Program-made: the position numbers and the translations under genes | Part shown: in pieces, positions 11,331-22,901 of the stretch | Layout: each line of letters begins with the position of its first letter | Numbering within the stretch: position 1 is the first letter of the stretch | Notes under the pieces: model-generated | Seen by the model: the letters and a program-made list of their open reading frames with translations, nothing else | What the model was told of the DNA's origin: nothing | Databases searched by the model: none | DNA from: Canna indica | Taxonomy: Eukaryota > Streptophyta > Magnoliopsida > Zingiberales > Cannaceae | Reading direction: 5' to 3' | DNA: 64,000 nt | NCBI GenBank assembly: GCA_034359265.1 | Contig: CP136890.1 | Coordinates: 80,253,501 to 80,317,500, forward strand

Positions 11331-14300
11331 TTTTAAAAAAAACAGAGGTTGATATGTTTGAGTCTTTTCAAGTTCATTTTCATTTTTTGAACTCCTTATC
11401 AGCAATAGAGAGTCTTTAAAAATATCTTAAAATGCACATAAAGAGAAATTGTGAGTTAATGAACTTCTGACCATGTGTGTACAATAAGATAAAAGACTGC
11501 TCGTTGAAATGGAAGGAAATGCACATTCAATCTCTTTGTTTGATTATGAATCTAATATGATTAATATTTATTATAACACTTGGTGGATTGATCCAGATTT
11601 TACAGTCCATATTTCTAATACCTTATAAGACTTTCAAAATCACATGAAGCTAGTAGGAAGTGAGCATTGCATCTATACAGGAATCAGAGTGCGCTCACAC
11701 GCGGAAGTTGTTAGAACATGCAGGCTTATTTTAAGTTTTGGTTTTATTTTGCATTAAAAAAAAACTTATTGAGTTGCAAGATAATTCCACTTATAATGCA
11801 TTGCATGTTCAATAAAGTGCGGGTATTAAAGGATGTGTTATAGATGAAAAGTCTTTTAGGTTATAGCACCAAAGGTCAGGACTTATATCCATTAAGAGAA
11901 TAAAAGAGTTGGTAAATGAAGGAGTACTTAGTGCTTTGGATTTTACTGACTCTGAGACGTGTATAGACTGCATAAAGAGAAAGTAGACTAACATATCAAA
12001 CAAATGTGCTAATAGGAGCTCTAACATATTAGATATTAACATATAGATATTTGTAGTCGAGACAGAGACTCATATGGTTAGAAGTATTTCGTCTCCTTTA
12101 TAGATGATCACTCACGCTACATGTATATTTATTTGCTTCATAGGAGGAATGAAGCACTCGATACCTTTAAGGTTTTCAAGGCAGAAGTGCGAGAAGCAAA
12201 TAAAGTTCGTGAGATCAGATAAGGGAGGTGAGTATTATGGACGATAAACTGAGGATGAATAAACACCTTGGTCCATTGTAAAATTCTTTCACGAGCATGA
12301 GATGATTGCCCAATACACCATGTCGGGATCTCTATATCAAAATGATGTTGCAGAAAGAAGGGACCAAACATTATAGACATGGTGCGAAGCATGCTAGCTT
12401 AGCAGCTCCAAACTTCCTAGATCTTTGTGATCTAAAGCCCTTAAGACGGTTGTGTATATATTAAACCGAGTTCCAATCCAAACTGTTCCTAAACGCCATT
12501 CTTATTATGGAAAGGTTGGAAATCGAGTTTGCAACATATGCGCGTATGAGGTTGTCCGTCTGAAATAAGAGTTTACATCCGCAAAAGAAGAAGCTAGACC
12601 CAAGGACTATCTGTTGATATTTCGTTGGAAATACCAAAAAGTCTAGAGGGATATAAATTATATTATCCATCTCATACCACTAGGTTTGTGGAGTCAAGAA
12701 ACGAAAATTTCTTGAAAATAACTTGATTAGTGGGAGCGATTAATTTCAGAATTTAATTTCTGAGAAAGATCATTTGGAGGAGTCCACTCTTGACTCAAGT
12801 GAAAGATTGGTTGTTATTCTCAATGCACCTCTTCCAGGTATTCAACAACCGATCATTGAGAATCTATAAATAGTCGACAACAATCAAGTAGATCTTGGTA
12901 CTCAATAATTAACGGACACTGTTGAGGAACCGGTTGTGCAATAGGCTCCTCAAAAGTCTAATGACGCAAGATTAAGGAGATCTACTAGGATGAGAAAGTC
13001 AGCTATTCCTAGTGACTATGTAGTGTATCTGCAAGAGTTTGACTACAATATTGGGGCCGGAAATAATCTAAAGACATTTTTCACAAATTATGAGTTACGA
13101 TCAATCTAAGTTATGATACAATGCTATGAAGAAAGAGATGAGTTCAATGGCATCAAACAGAGTCTGGAATCTTGTCGAGTTGCCTTAAGGTTTAAAGATC
13201 ATTGGTTGTAGATGGGTCGTTTAAATCAAAAGGGTTTCCCTAGGCAACATCGAAAGATATAAGGCTAGACTGGAGGCCAAAGGATTCACTTAGATGGAGA
13301 GAATCGACTACACAAAGATCTTTTTCTCCTGTATCTAAGAAAGATTCTTTCCGTGTCATCATAGCATTTGACTTGGAATTCCATCAAATGGACGCAAATG
13401 ACATTCCTCGATGGATACATAGAGGAGAAAGGTTTATATGAAACAATCTAAAGGATTCTCCTCTAATAACAGTGAGCACTTGGTTTCCAAGGTCAAGAAG
13501 TCCATATATGGATTGAAATAAGTCTCCCGTCAGTGGTACTTAAAGTTCCATGAGGTGATCTATTCATTCGGTTTTGTCGAGAAACATCATGGATCAGTGT
13601 ATATATCACTTGATTAGTAGGAGTAAGTTTTGTTTTCTTATCCCATATGTGGACAATATTTTACTTGCAACCAATGATAAAGGGTTGCTATATGAGGTGA
13701 AACAATTTCCTCTCTAAGAATTTTTTATATGAGTGAGGCGTCTTATGTCATTGACATTAAGATCCATAGGGACAGACCTCAAGGCATTTAGGTCTATCTC
13801 AGAAGATCTATATCAATAAAGTCTAAAAGAGATTCCGGATAAAAGATTGTTAACCGTATATAGCACCCATTGTGAAAGGTGACAAGTTTAGTCTTAACCA
13901 GTGTTCCAAAAATGTTTTGAAAATGGAACAAATGCAAAACATTCCACATGCTTCGGCTGTCGGTAGCCTTATGCATGCTCAGGCTTGTACAAGGTCTGAC
14001 ATAGCATTTGCTATTGGAATGCTAAGTAAATTTCAAAGTAATTCAGAAATAGACCACTGGAATGTTGCAAAGGAAGAGATGAAGTACCTTAAAGGTACTG
14101 ATAATATCATGCTCATGTATAGTCGAACTGATAACTTGACCCAGTTCGTACCTTATTTTGAGGCTACCTCACATGGTGTGTAGTTAAGGAGCTTCATTTC
14201 GGTCTTGGAATCGTGGATTCCATTTCTAGACCCATGAGGATATACTATGACAATTCAGCTACGATTCATTTGACTAAAAGTAGAAGTCGAATCAAACACA

Positions 14301-14455
14301 TCGACATAAAGTATTTAACTATGAGTGAACGTAGTAAAGAAAATTAAGTGGTCATTGAACACGCTCATGCTGAATTGATGATCGTCGATCCTTTGACAAA
14401 GGGCATGCCGCCAAAGGATTTCAATGATCATGTAGACTGAATGAGATTTGGTCCC
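11331..14455 (+). pseudogene. Copia gag(C-term)-protease-integrase-RT-RNase H pseudogene
   Basis: Recognisable pieces in order are as follows. A gag C-terminal trace lies near 11430-11510. Protease is at about 11568-11700 (WWIDPDFTVHIS, where the usual D-S-G is altered to D-P-D). The pre-integrase segment is at 11935-12040 (LDFTDSETCIDCIK). The integrase core is at 12094-12500 (FIDDHSRYMYIYLLH, then FVRSDKGGEY). RT is at 13140-13700 (GCRWVV, ERYKARLEAKGF, then PYVDNILLATND, where YVDD has become YVDN). RNase H is at 13872-14430 (ASAVGSLMHAQACTRSDIAFAIGMLS; YYDNSATIHL; HAELMIVDPLTKGMPP). Frames change often and stops are frequent. The changed YVDD and protease motifs would abolish catalysis even without the stops. 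Confidence 0.88.
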
Positions 14456-14739
14456 ATCATGTAATTATTGTAAAGACGTTTTTGTCTTTAATAAAGCTCA
14501 TATTTAATTTGTTATTTCTCATTTTATGGTGTACACATATAATTCAAGAATAACAATTTTGTTGGACCTAGAATAAACATATGGTTTATTCATAAAGTTA
14601 TTTTGGATTGAAATACATCGTGATACATAGAAGATAATACTCGCTCAAAAAGGACTTGTCGCTATGATTCGTGTGTTTTATTTCATCTAAAGCAGATATG
14701 AGATTTTTAGTGTTTTAATATATGGACCAAGTGGAAGAA

Positions 14740-15168
14740 TATTGGACGTGGCATTATAAATGCATGGTCCACATATGTTCATGTGTTTATCCTTATGTGG
14801 TCCATATATTTTATATTTTACCATTTTACCCATGTCTATCTCAAACTCGTTCAAGCCTATCTTTCCACCTTTGATGGCAAGATGCATATATAAATACGTC
14901 GGGATACTCATAGGTCCTCATACTCATTCCTACCTTTCTACACAATCTATTGAGGGTTCTGAAGAGAGTATTGGAAGACCTATTGAGGAAGGTGCACAGG
15001 AGTAAAGAAAGGGAACAGGAGCAGCGCATCAACACGGTATCAATGGCAGGAGGTTAGTCTCGATTATACGCTTCCGCAATCGTACATGTTTATAGACTAT
15101 ACATGCCCTATTTATGATTTCATTACGTCATCAGTTAGATCATGCTGTCTTTCTATAAAATTCTAACA
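14740..15168 (+). repeat. 3' LTR of the Copia element
   Basis: 429 bp, matching the 5' LTR throughout, with a missing 27-bp segment and scattered substitutions. It starts TATTGGACG (TG changed to TA) and ends TTCTAACA, followed at once by the GATTA duplication. Confidence 0.92.
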
Positions 15169-15357
15169 GATTACACTTTTACAATTGTAACACTTTTTCT
15201 CATAAGGCATAAGCCCAATAGCCCATCCCGCATCACAACAATAAGTTATCAAAACAAAATATGTATATGCCCAACAATATTTTGATCTCAAGGAACTATG
15301 ATGTTAAATTAGTATCGGTTAAAATTAAGTAGACACGAAGAACCAACTAGGGAAAAA

Positions 15358-15575
15358 TATTTATGGTATATTTGCTTCATTGAATTGGATAATAAATAGG
15401 AGATGATTGAATATGAATTTTTTAAATCCGGTATATATCGAAAATCATGTTAATTTTATATTATTATAGTCCTATTCTTTTTTAATTAATGCATTAAACA
15501 AATAGTAGATTCAAATTTATATCTTATCATATCTCTCTTAATCCTATAAAATAAACAAATACTTAAATATTAGTA
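15358..15575. repeat. MITE copy 2 (uninterrupted)
   Basis: Same sequence family as the flanks of the solo LTR at 2454-4039. It shares TATATTTGCTTC at the left, AGATGATTGAATATGAAT, TTAATTTTATAT and AAACAAATAGTAGATTCAAATT in the same order, and TTAATCCTATAAA near the right end. It shows what the 2.4-kb site looked like before insertion. The exact ends and TSD are unclear. Confidence 0.5.
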
Positions 15576-16085
15576 TAAACATGATATCATGATTTTAAAT
15601 CTTGTACTGTACCGCCCTAGGCAATACATACCATTTTTTGATAATACTAGTACCCATATAGGCTGGTACATGCAATAGTCCTTAGTACAATATGTACCGC
15701 CTGCAATGCAACACAACGACTACTTTTATAACCATTGCCCATTGCGAATTTTTTTCGACTGGTTCTCAATAAATATTTCAGCTATTGCATCAAATTACTA
15801 AGCAACTTTGAGGGCTATATGAAGTCCTCAAATCCTTTATTTTCCGCCATATACTATTCTCATACTCTAATCTCTCTCAAAACCCTCTCGTTCTCAAATT
15901 TCTCTCAAGCCTTTCTCATTCTCTCAAAATGAAAAAAAAGTACCGCTATAGTCTGGTGTAGTCTAGTGTGTATCAGACAGACTATACCATGTGTGGGAAT
16001 GATATGATACCTAGATGTATCAATATTGGCAAAAGATCAAAATCGTTACTGGTATGAGATATCAAACCTACATGATGCGACTAAA
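15576..16085. other. Possible decayed TIR element (GTACCG-rich)
   Basis: It contains repeated TGTACCG, GGTAC and ATACCA motifs. The two edges (about 15600-15660 and about 15990-16085) are loosely inverse to each other around ATACC-AGT-ACGATTTTGAT-like segments. A decayed Mutator-type or foldback element is possible. I could not fix ends or a TSD. Confidence 0.25.
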
Positions 16086-16469
16086 TCACAAAATAAAGCA
16101 CTCAACACAACACACAACAAAGATTCAAAATAATCATATTGAATGTCCAAATATACCTTGTAAACCTTAAGACCATAAAGTTGTACAACCATGCATCACA
16201 TTGAAAATAAGTTACTAATACTATGGATTTATTTGAAATCTACTTGGCCTCAAATGCAAAAGATCTTTTGGGAGATCCATATGAAACAAAAATCACTAAA
16301 TCAGATATACTTTAAATGGATCATGTAGCTATTATTGAACCATTTCTCTGCGGTTAATTAGGTTCTTATAGTACTTGCAGGTATCCCATGCATTTCGATC
16401 CATCACAATGTTCTCTAACATTGCTAATTTATATAAATGGTTTTATATAAATTAGGATGTTTAACCCAT
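16086..16469. other. Intergenic, nothing recognised
   Basis: AT-rich DNA without recognisable coding or repeat structure, up to the likely CACTA terminus at 16470. Confidence 0.4.
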
Positions 16470-17471
16470 CATTACAACAAACCATTGATATTTTAACGTC
16501 AGAATAAACTAATATTTCGACGCTAATAACAGTCAAAATGAACATACCGACGCCAGCAAAAATGACGAAAATGAGTGGAATATGACGAGAGCCTATATGT
16601 TCGTTTCAACGCTTGAGAAGACGTCGAAATGTTCGACATATCGACGCCTGCGTATAGGCGTCAGCAGACGTCGAAATGTTCGACATATCGATGCCTGCGT
16701 ATAAGCGTCAGCAGGCGTCGATATGTTGAACATTTCGACATCTGCTCAGGCGTCAATTTTTTTTTTTAAAAATATTTTTTTAACATATCAGCGCCTGTCA
16801 GAGGCGCCGGTATATTTATTTATTTTTAAAAAATAATCCTCAAATTCCGCTGCATTGCAACGGAATTCGAGGAGCCGCCGCACATGGAATTGGAATTCCG
16901 CGTGCGGCGGATTAAGGGCAGGCGCGAATCCGCGCTTGCTCGATTTCCACCGCACGGCGGACATCGAGCGGGTGCGAATTCGCGTCCGCTCGATTCAAAA
17001 ATTAAAAAAAATATATTAAAATAGTAATAAATTTTTAAAATTTCGATATAAATAAAATGAGGATAGAAGAAAGAAGAAAAATGAGGAAGAAGAAGAGGAA
17101 GAGAAAAAAATGAAGGAAGAAGTATAAATAGAAAAAATATATTAAAAAAATAAAATTTTAAAATTTTTTGAAAAGAAAACTACAGGAGACGGGAAATCTC
17201 CTGCCTGGGCGAGCGCGTGCGCGCTCGCCCGCTTACCCGCGCTGGCGCCGGTAACCAGGCGCCGAAATGTTTTGTGGCGCCGAAATGTTTCGACAACTGT
17301 TGTCAGGTGTCGAAATTTTGTCGACGCCTGTTGTCAGGGGTCGAAATTTTTTCGACGCCTTCAATAGACGTCGAAATTTATTGTATTAAATTTTTTAATA
17401 GTTTTATATTTCGACGCTTATAGCAAGCGTCAAAATTTTGGTGTCGATATATAACGAATCTGTTGTACGTA
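16470..17471. mobile_element. Non-autonomous CACTA-like element
   Basis: The left end CATTACAACAAACC and the right end, reversed, TACGTACAACAGATTCG resemble the plant CACTA terminus CACTACAACAAA with mutations in the first bases. Both subterminal zones are packed with direct and inverted copies of TCGACGCCTG, GCGTCAGCAG and GTCGAAAT (16530-16760 and 17255-17445), which is the typical subterminal repeat design for binding a CACTA transposase accessory protein. A unit of about 54 bp (ACGTCGAAATGTTCGACATA...) is tandemly repeated at about 16620-16735. The centre (16840-17210) has no transposase, only GC-rich CGCGAATCCGCG-like motifs and a purine-rich tract. Confidence 0.6.
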
Positions 17472-17983
17472 ATTCTTCTTGGATGCCAACACGCAATTAT
17501 ATGCATGATATTTTCACAGTTGCCAGGAATGAAAAGAATAAGTTAAAAATGATATTTTTCCCGTACCTGGTACATATATAAATCAGAGCACACAGATACA
17601 TAGGGAAATTAACTTTATTTTGAATATTATTTTAACATTTATCAATTTTAGCATAATAGGATAATCTCAAAATAAGATGAATTAATTAGACAAGGCACTC
17701 CAACATAAACATGCACAAATAAATTCATTTCATTTCAAGAGGTACAACGGGGAGGGGGGAGGCTAGAGGAGAAAACGAAGAAACAAAAACCAAACAATGG
17801 CAGCAACCCCACACAGGGTTTTCCCGAGAAAACCACACGTAAACAACGGTGACCTACTTAACTTTGATTTCTTGCATGTGTTTAAAATATAAATATAAGT
17901 ATTTTCTACCAAAAAAACAAATGAATTATAGTCAAAATGTTAAAAGTTGCAGGTATACCATGCACTTCCAGACTTCCAGTTCT
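17472..17983. other. Intergenic, nothing recognised
   Basis: AT-rich, with a G-rich patch at 17747-17762. No domain or repeat terminus recognised. Confidence 0.35.
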
Positions 17984-18199
17984 TTACAGGAAGAGAAGCA
18001 GCTGGTTCATGTTGATCATTGCACTCTCTTTATCAGTACTGATTGGGTGCTGCCTTGATGATCCGGAAGCATGCTTCCTTTTCCTTGGGCTATTTTGCAG
18101 CAACACCTGACCAGCCTCTTCTAATGAGCGTTGACTGGATAAAAAGTTTATTTCTTCCTGGGCATTTTTCATATAATCAATTATTTCGATCCATACCAA
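17984..18199 (-). pseudogene. Possible exon remnant of a host gene, function unknown
   Basis: The minus-strand frame encodes a hydrophilic, gene-like peptide (IDYMKNAQEEINFLSSQRSL, followed by a basic PRKRKHASGSS patch that looks like a nuclear localisation signal) and stops at 17984. Base composition is higher in GC than the surroundings. Upstream on the same strand are potential splice signals (ATTGATTACAG near 18240). I do not recognise the family. It could be the last exon of a decayed or captured gene, or a chance frame. Confidence 0.3.
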
Positions 18200-18261
18200 G
18201 TATCATGCATGCAATGAGATTTCCCAATCAATTCATCAGATCTGTAATCAATTAGTCGGTG

Positions 18262-19417
18262 ACCGCCATCGGAGAGAGAGCGAAGAAGGCGACGATCGCG
18301 AGGGTTCGATATGTTGCGTGCTTACTCTCTCTTTCCTTTTTTTTTTCTTCTTAAAATTCTCTAATTTTGACACATAAGCAAAGTCATCACCAATCTTAAA
18401 GCCATACTTTACTTAACCAAATGCCCTTTCCTTTTCACTTCTAATCTCGGCCAAACCCCATCTTCTCTGCCGCTTCCTCTTCTTCTTCAACAGTCGTCGT
18501 CGCAGATCTCGCCGGCCACTTGGGAAAGGATCCGCTGCTCCCTCTTATCCTCGGAAGTCTTTGATCGTTCGTCACTCTCCTCACTGTGCCCTTCCGCTAC
18601 TTCGCCGCTCTTCAGTAAGCACCAACTGTATAAATTTTATAGATAAGTTTATTATAAATAAAATAGGTCTAGAAAACTTATGTGATAGATTCTGTTCTAG
18701 ATTTTTATTTATACCGATATAAAATAGGTTGAGTTCGATTAGGCATTTCTCCAAAAGTTTTCCGTTTGATGTTTGATTAATATCTCATTCAAATTGCTCG
18801 AAAATTATCCGTCGATTTTTCATTTGTCCGTTGATATTTCAACTAATGGCAGACAAATACTCAGGAGCTTGTTAATTGAAAGAGTAAACTTCAAATGTAT
18901 GTAGCTTGAGAAAAATTAGTAAAAATCTGTTTGATCAGGTTTAGTTTGGAAATAGTTGTATGCTTCAGTCTGGACTATACGCCTATCACACAATCAGCAA
19001 CTAGTTATTGTAAACAACAGATATTGGATTTCCCTTTATTATGTTGAATCTGTACTAATTGTGTATTATGGTTATATAATTATCAATCTAATCCAATGAG
19101 GATGTTCCTATATGTACACAGGGAGGTCAAATCGAATTTCTTTATCAATGTTGGCATGCCATTGTGTTCATTCAACACCAATGGACGCTAATTTTTATTT
19201 GAAGTCAAGTCTTCAATTTTTCTTTCTTTAATATTATGTGACTGCACAAACATGGAAGTCAAATTGATTACATTTAAATTCTATTGAAGGAAAGAAGGCA
19301 CAATGCAATCCTTAAGAACACAATGTTTAGACTTAACAGTGCATGCACTTTAAGAATTGATATAAATCTCTCATAGAAGACCCACCAAAACAATTTCCAA
19401 CATATACATATAGTCCA
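18262..19417. other. Gene-flank-like DNA with a possible 5' exon
   Basis: Around 18440-18605 on the plus strand is a pyrimidine-rich, GC-richer segment (CTCTGCCGCTTCCTCTTCTT...) that ends at CTTCAGTAAGCACC, a plausible 5' splice site. This composition is typical of plant 5' UTR exons. No long reading frame starts there; the first ATG (18420) stops after seven codons. The rest is AT-rich with nothing recognised. Confidence 0.25.
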
Positions 19418-20087
19418 CCTTTGGTTGACACAACTTCTAGGAAGAAAGTAGCCAAAATAGATTTTATTTGGTTGACACTCTTCCTGCATTTTATAGGAAG
19501 TACATTTTGCACTTTACCTAAGGGACCTAGGTAAGTTGCACTTCCTACATTGTATTTGAAAGAAAAAGATCATTTTATCCTCAAATTTTCATTTATTGCC
19601 GAATTTATAATTTATGTTGTCAACAATATGATATTAGATAATTCAAGAAATCTTGACCTATTTATTTTATTTTAATTTATTTTTGAGCAAAATATGTAAT
19701 TTTTTCATATTAACTACAAATAAAAATTAATTTTTCTTATATAATATATTATATATTATATATGAAAAATTGCATTATATTGTACATATATATGTTAAAA
19801 TATTAATTTATAAATAAAATTAAAATTTCCATATATACTAATATATAAATTAAAATATTAATTTATAAAAAGAAGGGTATGTTGGTCACTTGATGTGTAC
19901 TTCCTGGAAGTATGTCAACCAAATATATTGTAGGAAGTTAATTCATGAGAAGTTACACTTTCTTATGAATTAACTTTTTGTCAACCAAATACTTTTTTGG
20001 TACTTCATGGGAAACATATGTGGGAAGTTAATTAATAAGAATTACAATTTTATACAAAATGTTACTTCTCATGTCAACCAAATGAGA
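19418..20087. mobile_element. MITE or nested MITE with TTTGGTTGACA ends
   Basis: Left-hand motifs CTTTGGTTGACACAACTTC (19419) and ATTTGGTTGACACTCTTCC (19467) face right-hand motifs TATGTCAACCAAAT (19913), TTTTGTCAACCAAAT (19977) and CTCATGTCAACCAAATGAG (20069). The inside is AT-rich and repeats GGAAGTTAATTCATGAGAAGT-type blocks beside several of the termini. The repeated termini suggest one MITE inserted in another or partial tandem duplication. No TSD was fixed. Confidence 0.5.
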
Positions 20088-21180
20088 CCATATAATGCAA
20101 TAAAAAAGACATGCAAAAGCTAAGAACCGGCACTGTAGAAGTTGCAAGGGAGAGGGCTTGAGGATGAGCATTGGAGGCAAGCATTTGACCATTATCGAGA
20201 AAAAGAGAGAGCATTGGTCCCTTACCAAAGGAGGCCAACAAGATATATGATGACAACTGTTGAAGAAGATGGAGTGGCTGAGGAGAGGTGAAGAGAGGGT
20301 TCTTGCAGGATTAGGACTTGTTTTTTGCGAAAAAGATTAGCATAAAGATTTTTATCAAAAAAACATTAAAAACTAATCAACTAAAAGGGTGACCCAGTAC
20401 ACAAAGCAATCCCACTTTAGTGGGCTCTGCGGAGGGTTGATATAGTAAATATAAATTTAATTTATTTAACTGAATGTCATATTTGCATTAATGTATTTTT
20501 ATGTAAAAAAATAATAATTTGAGTATTACAGTACAAAAAAAGAATATAAATAATACATTATTTCTCATACAATAGAAGTTAATAAGGGTGAGACTTTATT
20601 TTTAGGATAGTTTGCATTAACCTTATTGAAAAATCAATATCAATATTAAAAAAATTGTATGTTTGCCGCATCAGCAAAAATATAATTGATAATATGCCAC
20701 GTCATATATTTTTTAAATAAATAAATTATATGTTGATCACATAAAAAAATTATATGCGAAATTTTTCTCCATATTGATAGTTATTGATTAATATTGTTGT
20801 GTTAATTACACAGATGATTATATATAAAAAGCAAATAAAGTATTAATAAATAGTGTGTTAATTGATGGTCTATTAATTAGTTTAACATACAAATTAATAT
20901 TTTAAATAAAACAATATTGATAACTATCAATACATGGTTTTGACTAATGGCATATTAATTAATATTTTTAAATAATTATTAAATAATAATATAGTATAAG
21001 AAAATGGAAGGACACTTCACATCATTTAGCTTGACTTGGAATTCCTTTAGTATCCAGGTATACATAAAAAAAATTGATTTGATGAAGATTTTGATTTCAT
21101 GTTTGTTGCCTTATTATTTAGCGATTTTCTATATATATTTTATCCAAATTTTTGTTCTTAATGCACAATGTGTTGAATTT
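20088..21180. other. Intergenic; one segment resembles a common plant dispersed repeat
   Basis: AT-rich. At about 20388-20445 the sequence GGGTGACCCAGTACACAAAGC...TGCGGAGGGT resembles a widely dispersed plant repeat, but no full unit, poly-A tail or TSD is visible. Nothing coding recognised. Confidence 0.3.
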
Positions 21181-21363
21181 GCCTACTAATCTTATGCAAG
21201 AGCTGCGAGATTTGCTATAAGAAAGGGGAGCTAGGGTTTGAAGAGGAGCATTTTTTGTCAGAAAGAGGAACAGTATTTGCCCAGATGAACGTATCAGAGA
21301 ATTCATTAGAATCAGTGGAAGATGCAGAACTTCCTCGTGGATCATAACCCTGAGCTGCCTCAA

Positions 21364-21700
21364 GATAAAGCTGAAACCTCAAGAGTTGTAGCTTTGGAAG
21401 CTAATTCTGCTACTGGTAGATACCATTATCATTAAGAAGAAATGATAAAGCTTTAATCCAATGTGGAGAGAATTAAAATGATAAAGCTGAAACCTCAAGA
21501 GTTGTAGCTTTGGAAGTTAATTCTGCTACTGGTAGATACATTATCATTAAGAAGAAATGATAAAGCTTTAATCCAATGTGGAGAGAATTAAAATGATGAA
21601 GCTGAAACCTCAAGAGTTGTAGCTTTGGAAGTTAATTCTGTTACTGGTAGATACGATTATCATTGAGAAGAAACAAGTAGAGAAATGCAATGGATACAGA
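21364..21700. repeat. Three-copy tandem repeat, unit about 115 bp
   Basis: Units begin at about 21364, 21480 and 21596 with GATAAAGCTGAAACCTCAAG (the third has GATGAAG). Each carries GTAGCTTTGGAAG.TAATTCTG and TACTGGTAGATAC. Units 1 and 2 are almost identical and the third is shortened and diverges near its end. The segment before it (21190-21360) has gene-like composition but is broken by stops. The unit length is not a multiple of three between copies, so it is not a simple protein repeat. Confidence 0.75.
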
Positions 21701-22660
21701 TTTCCATCTCTTAGAAGTGGCACCAATAATCATTGACAAATATCACTAATGAGGGAACTAATAGCACCAACATGATCGTGCAACGATCTCAGGCATCAAA
21801 AAGAGGCAATGAAAAAAGGGAAGACCTATATGAGTACTTGTTGCCCAAGGCAAATCCAAAAAATTATTCTAATTCCTTCTATCAAAGGATTATTACATAG
21901 ATAATTTTAGTTATAAAGAATATTAGTTCTTTGATTTTAGTTCATTATATTTTAGACTTTTGTACAATCATTAGGTATAAGGCTGAGTGAGGACTGTCCA
22001 CATTTTGATGGAGACTACATTATTCATCCCAACGCGCCATTTGTGGTGTTTTTACATGGTATTAGACTAGAGATATACTATAGGAATTAAACATGCAACT
22101 TTCTTACTATGTAAAGAAACCAAAAATGGCACGCAAGGACAAAAGAGGCTCCACCTCAATGCGTATAGTCCTTGTGTTGTTGTGCATAGCCATATATATA
22201 ATATTTGTACAAGAATTAACTATAAAAGGAGATAAAAGAGTAAAATAGTAAACATTCTTTAGAACCACTATTATGTAATAAGTAATCCATTCATAAAAGG
22301 AATTGGAATATTCTATTAATATGCCTTGGAGAATAAGCTACTAATTGTACTGTCATTTCTTTTTTTGTTGCCTTCCTTTGGTGCATGAGATTGGTGCACG
22401 ATCTATTGGTGCTATTATGCCCTCTGAAGCTCAATGGAAGCACAATGACAGTGGTTTGGTGAACATGTTGACCAATTGATCTTGAGTTGAAATAAAGTAC
22501 AAAATGAACCACTAAGAAGCAACACACTCTTGCAAAGACATCAAGTTGATTTCGATATTGCATGGAACACTAAGTTTGCAGCAAGCATGTTGTCAAGAGG
22601 TTATTGCACCATAAAACCAGAACCTACTGGAAGACAAATGAAGCTTTCACAGCAAACACT
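21701..22660. other. Intergenic, nothing firmly recognised
   Basis: Short exon-like patches (for example near 21760-21860) are seen but no family is recognised. Confidence 0.3.
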
Positions 22661-22662
22661 GA

Positions 22663-22901
22663 CTAGATGACCTCAGCCATGTCCACAATAATGTTGCAGA
22701 TAAGGAAATTGGTAAGGAAGAAGCTACTGATGGTGCTGACATGGTTTCTTTGCCTGAGAATGTCCCACCAGAAAAGGTTAGGACTCTCACAGCTGCAACC
22801 ATAAAAAGTATGTGGCAACAAGATCATCTAATTATCATGATGTTACTGAGTTAGTTCTGAGAAGAGCTAATTTAAGAGAGACTTCCATCTTTTTGAAGGT
22901 A
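22663..22901 (+). pseudogene. Exon-like remnant, function unknown
   Basis: An open frame from 22663 encodes a hydrophilic acidic peptide with NNVADKEIGKEEATDGADMV, then VSLPENVPPEKVRTLTAATI. It meets AAAGTATGTGG at 22805-22815, which could be a GT-type 5' splice site. Alternatively, with a one-base shift, the peptide continues as TRSSNYHDVTELVLRRANLR to another possible donor (TTGAAG/GTATTT) at about 22901. Composition and peptide character resemble a real exon. I do not recognise the protein. Confidence 0.35.

Larger units (their letters stand above)
8186..15168 (+). mobile_element. Complete, decayed Copia retrotransposon with TSD GATTA
   Basis: Two direct LTRs (8186-8641 and 14740-15168) enclose a tRNA-iMet primer-binding site, a long leader and a decayed gag-protease-integrase-RT-RNase H region in Copia order. 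GATTA at 8181-8185 is repeated exactly at 15169-15173, which fixes both ends. The LTR start is TG at the left and TA at the right, a point mutation. The polypurine tract before the 3' LTR is weak (GGACCAAGTGGAAGAA). The pol region has many stops, so the element is dead. Confidence 0.93.

Noticed and set aside
18440..18620. An active host promoter and first exon
   Set aside because: Composition and a splice-like end are suggestive, but no coding exon follows that I can connect. Not called as a gene.
20388..20448. A SINE in GGGTGACCCAGTACACAAAGC
   Set aside because: It resembles a dispersed plant repeat, but I found no B box, tail or TSD. Left as an unassigned similarity.
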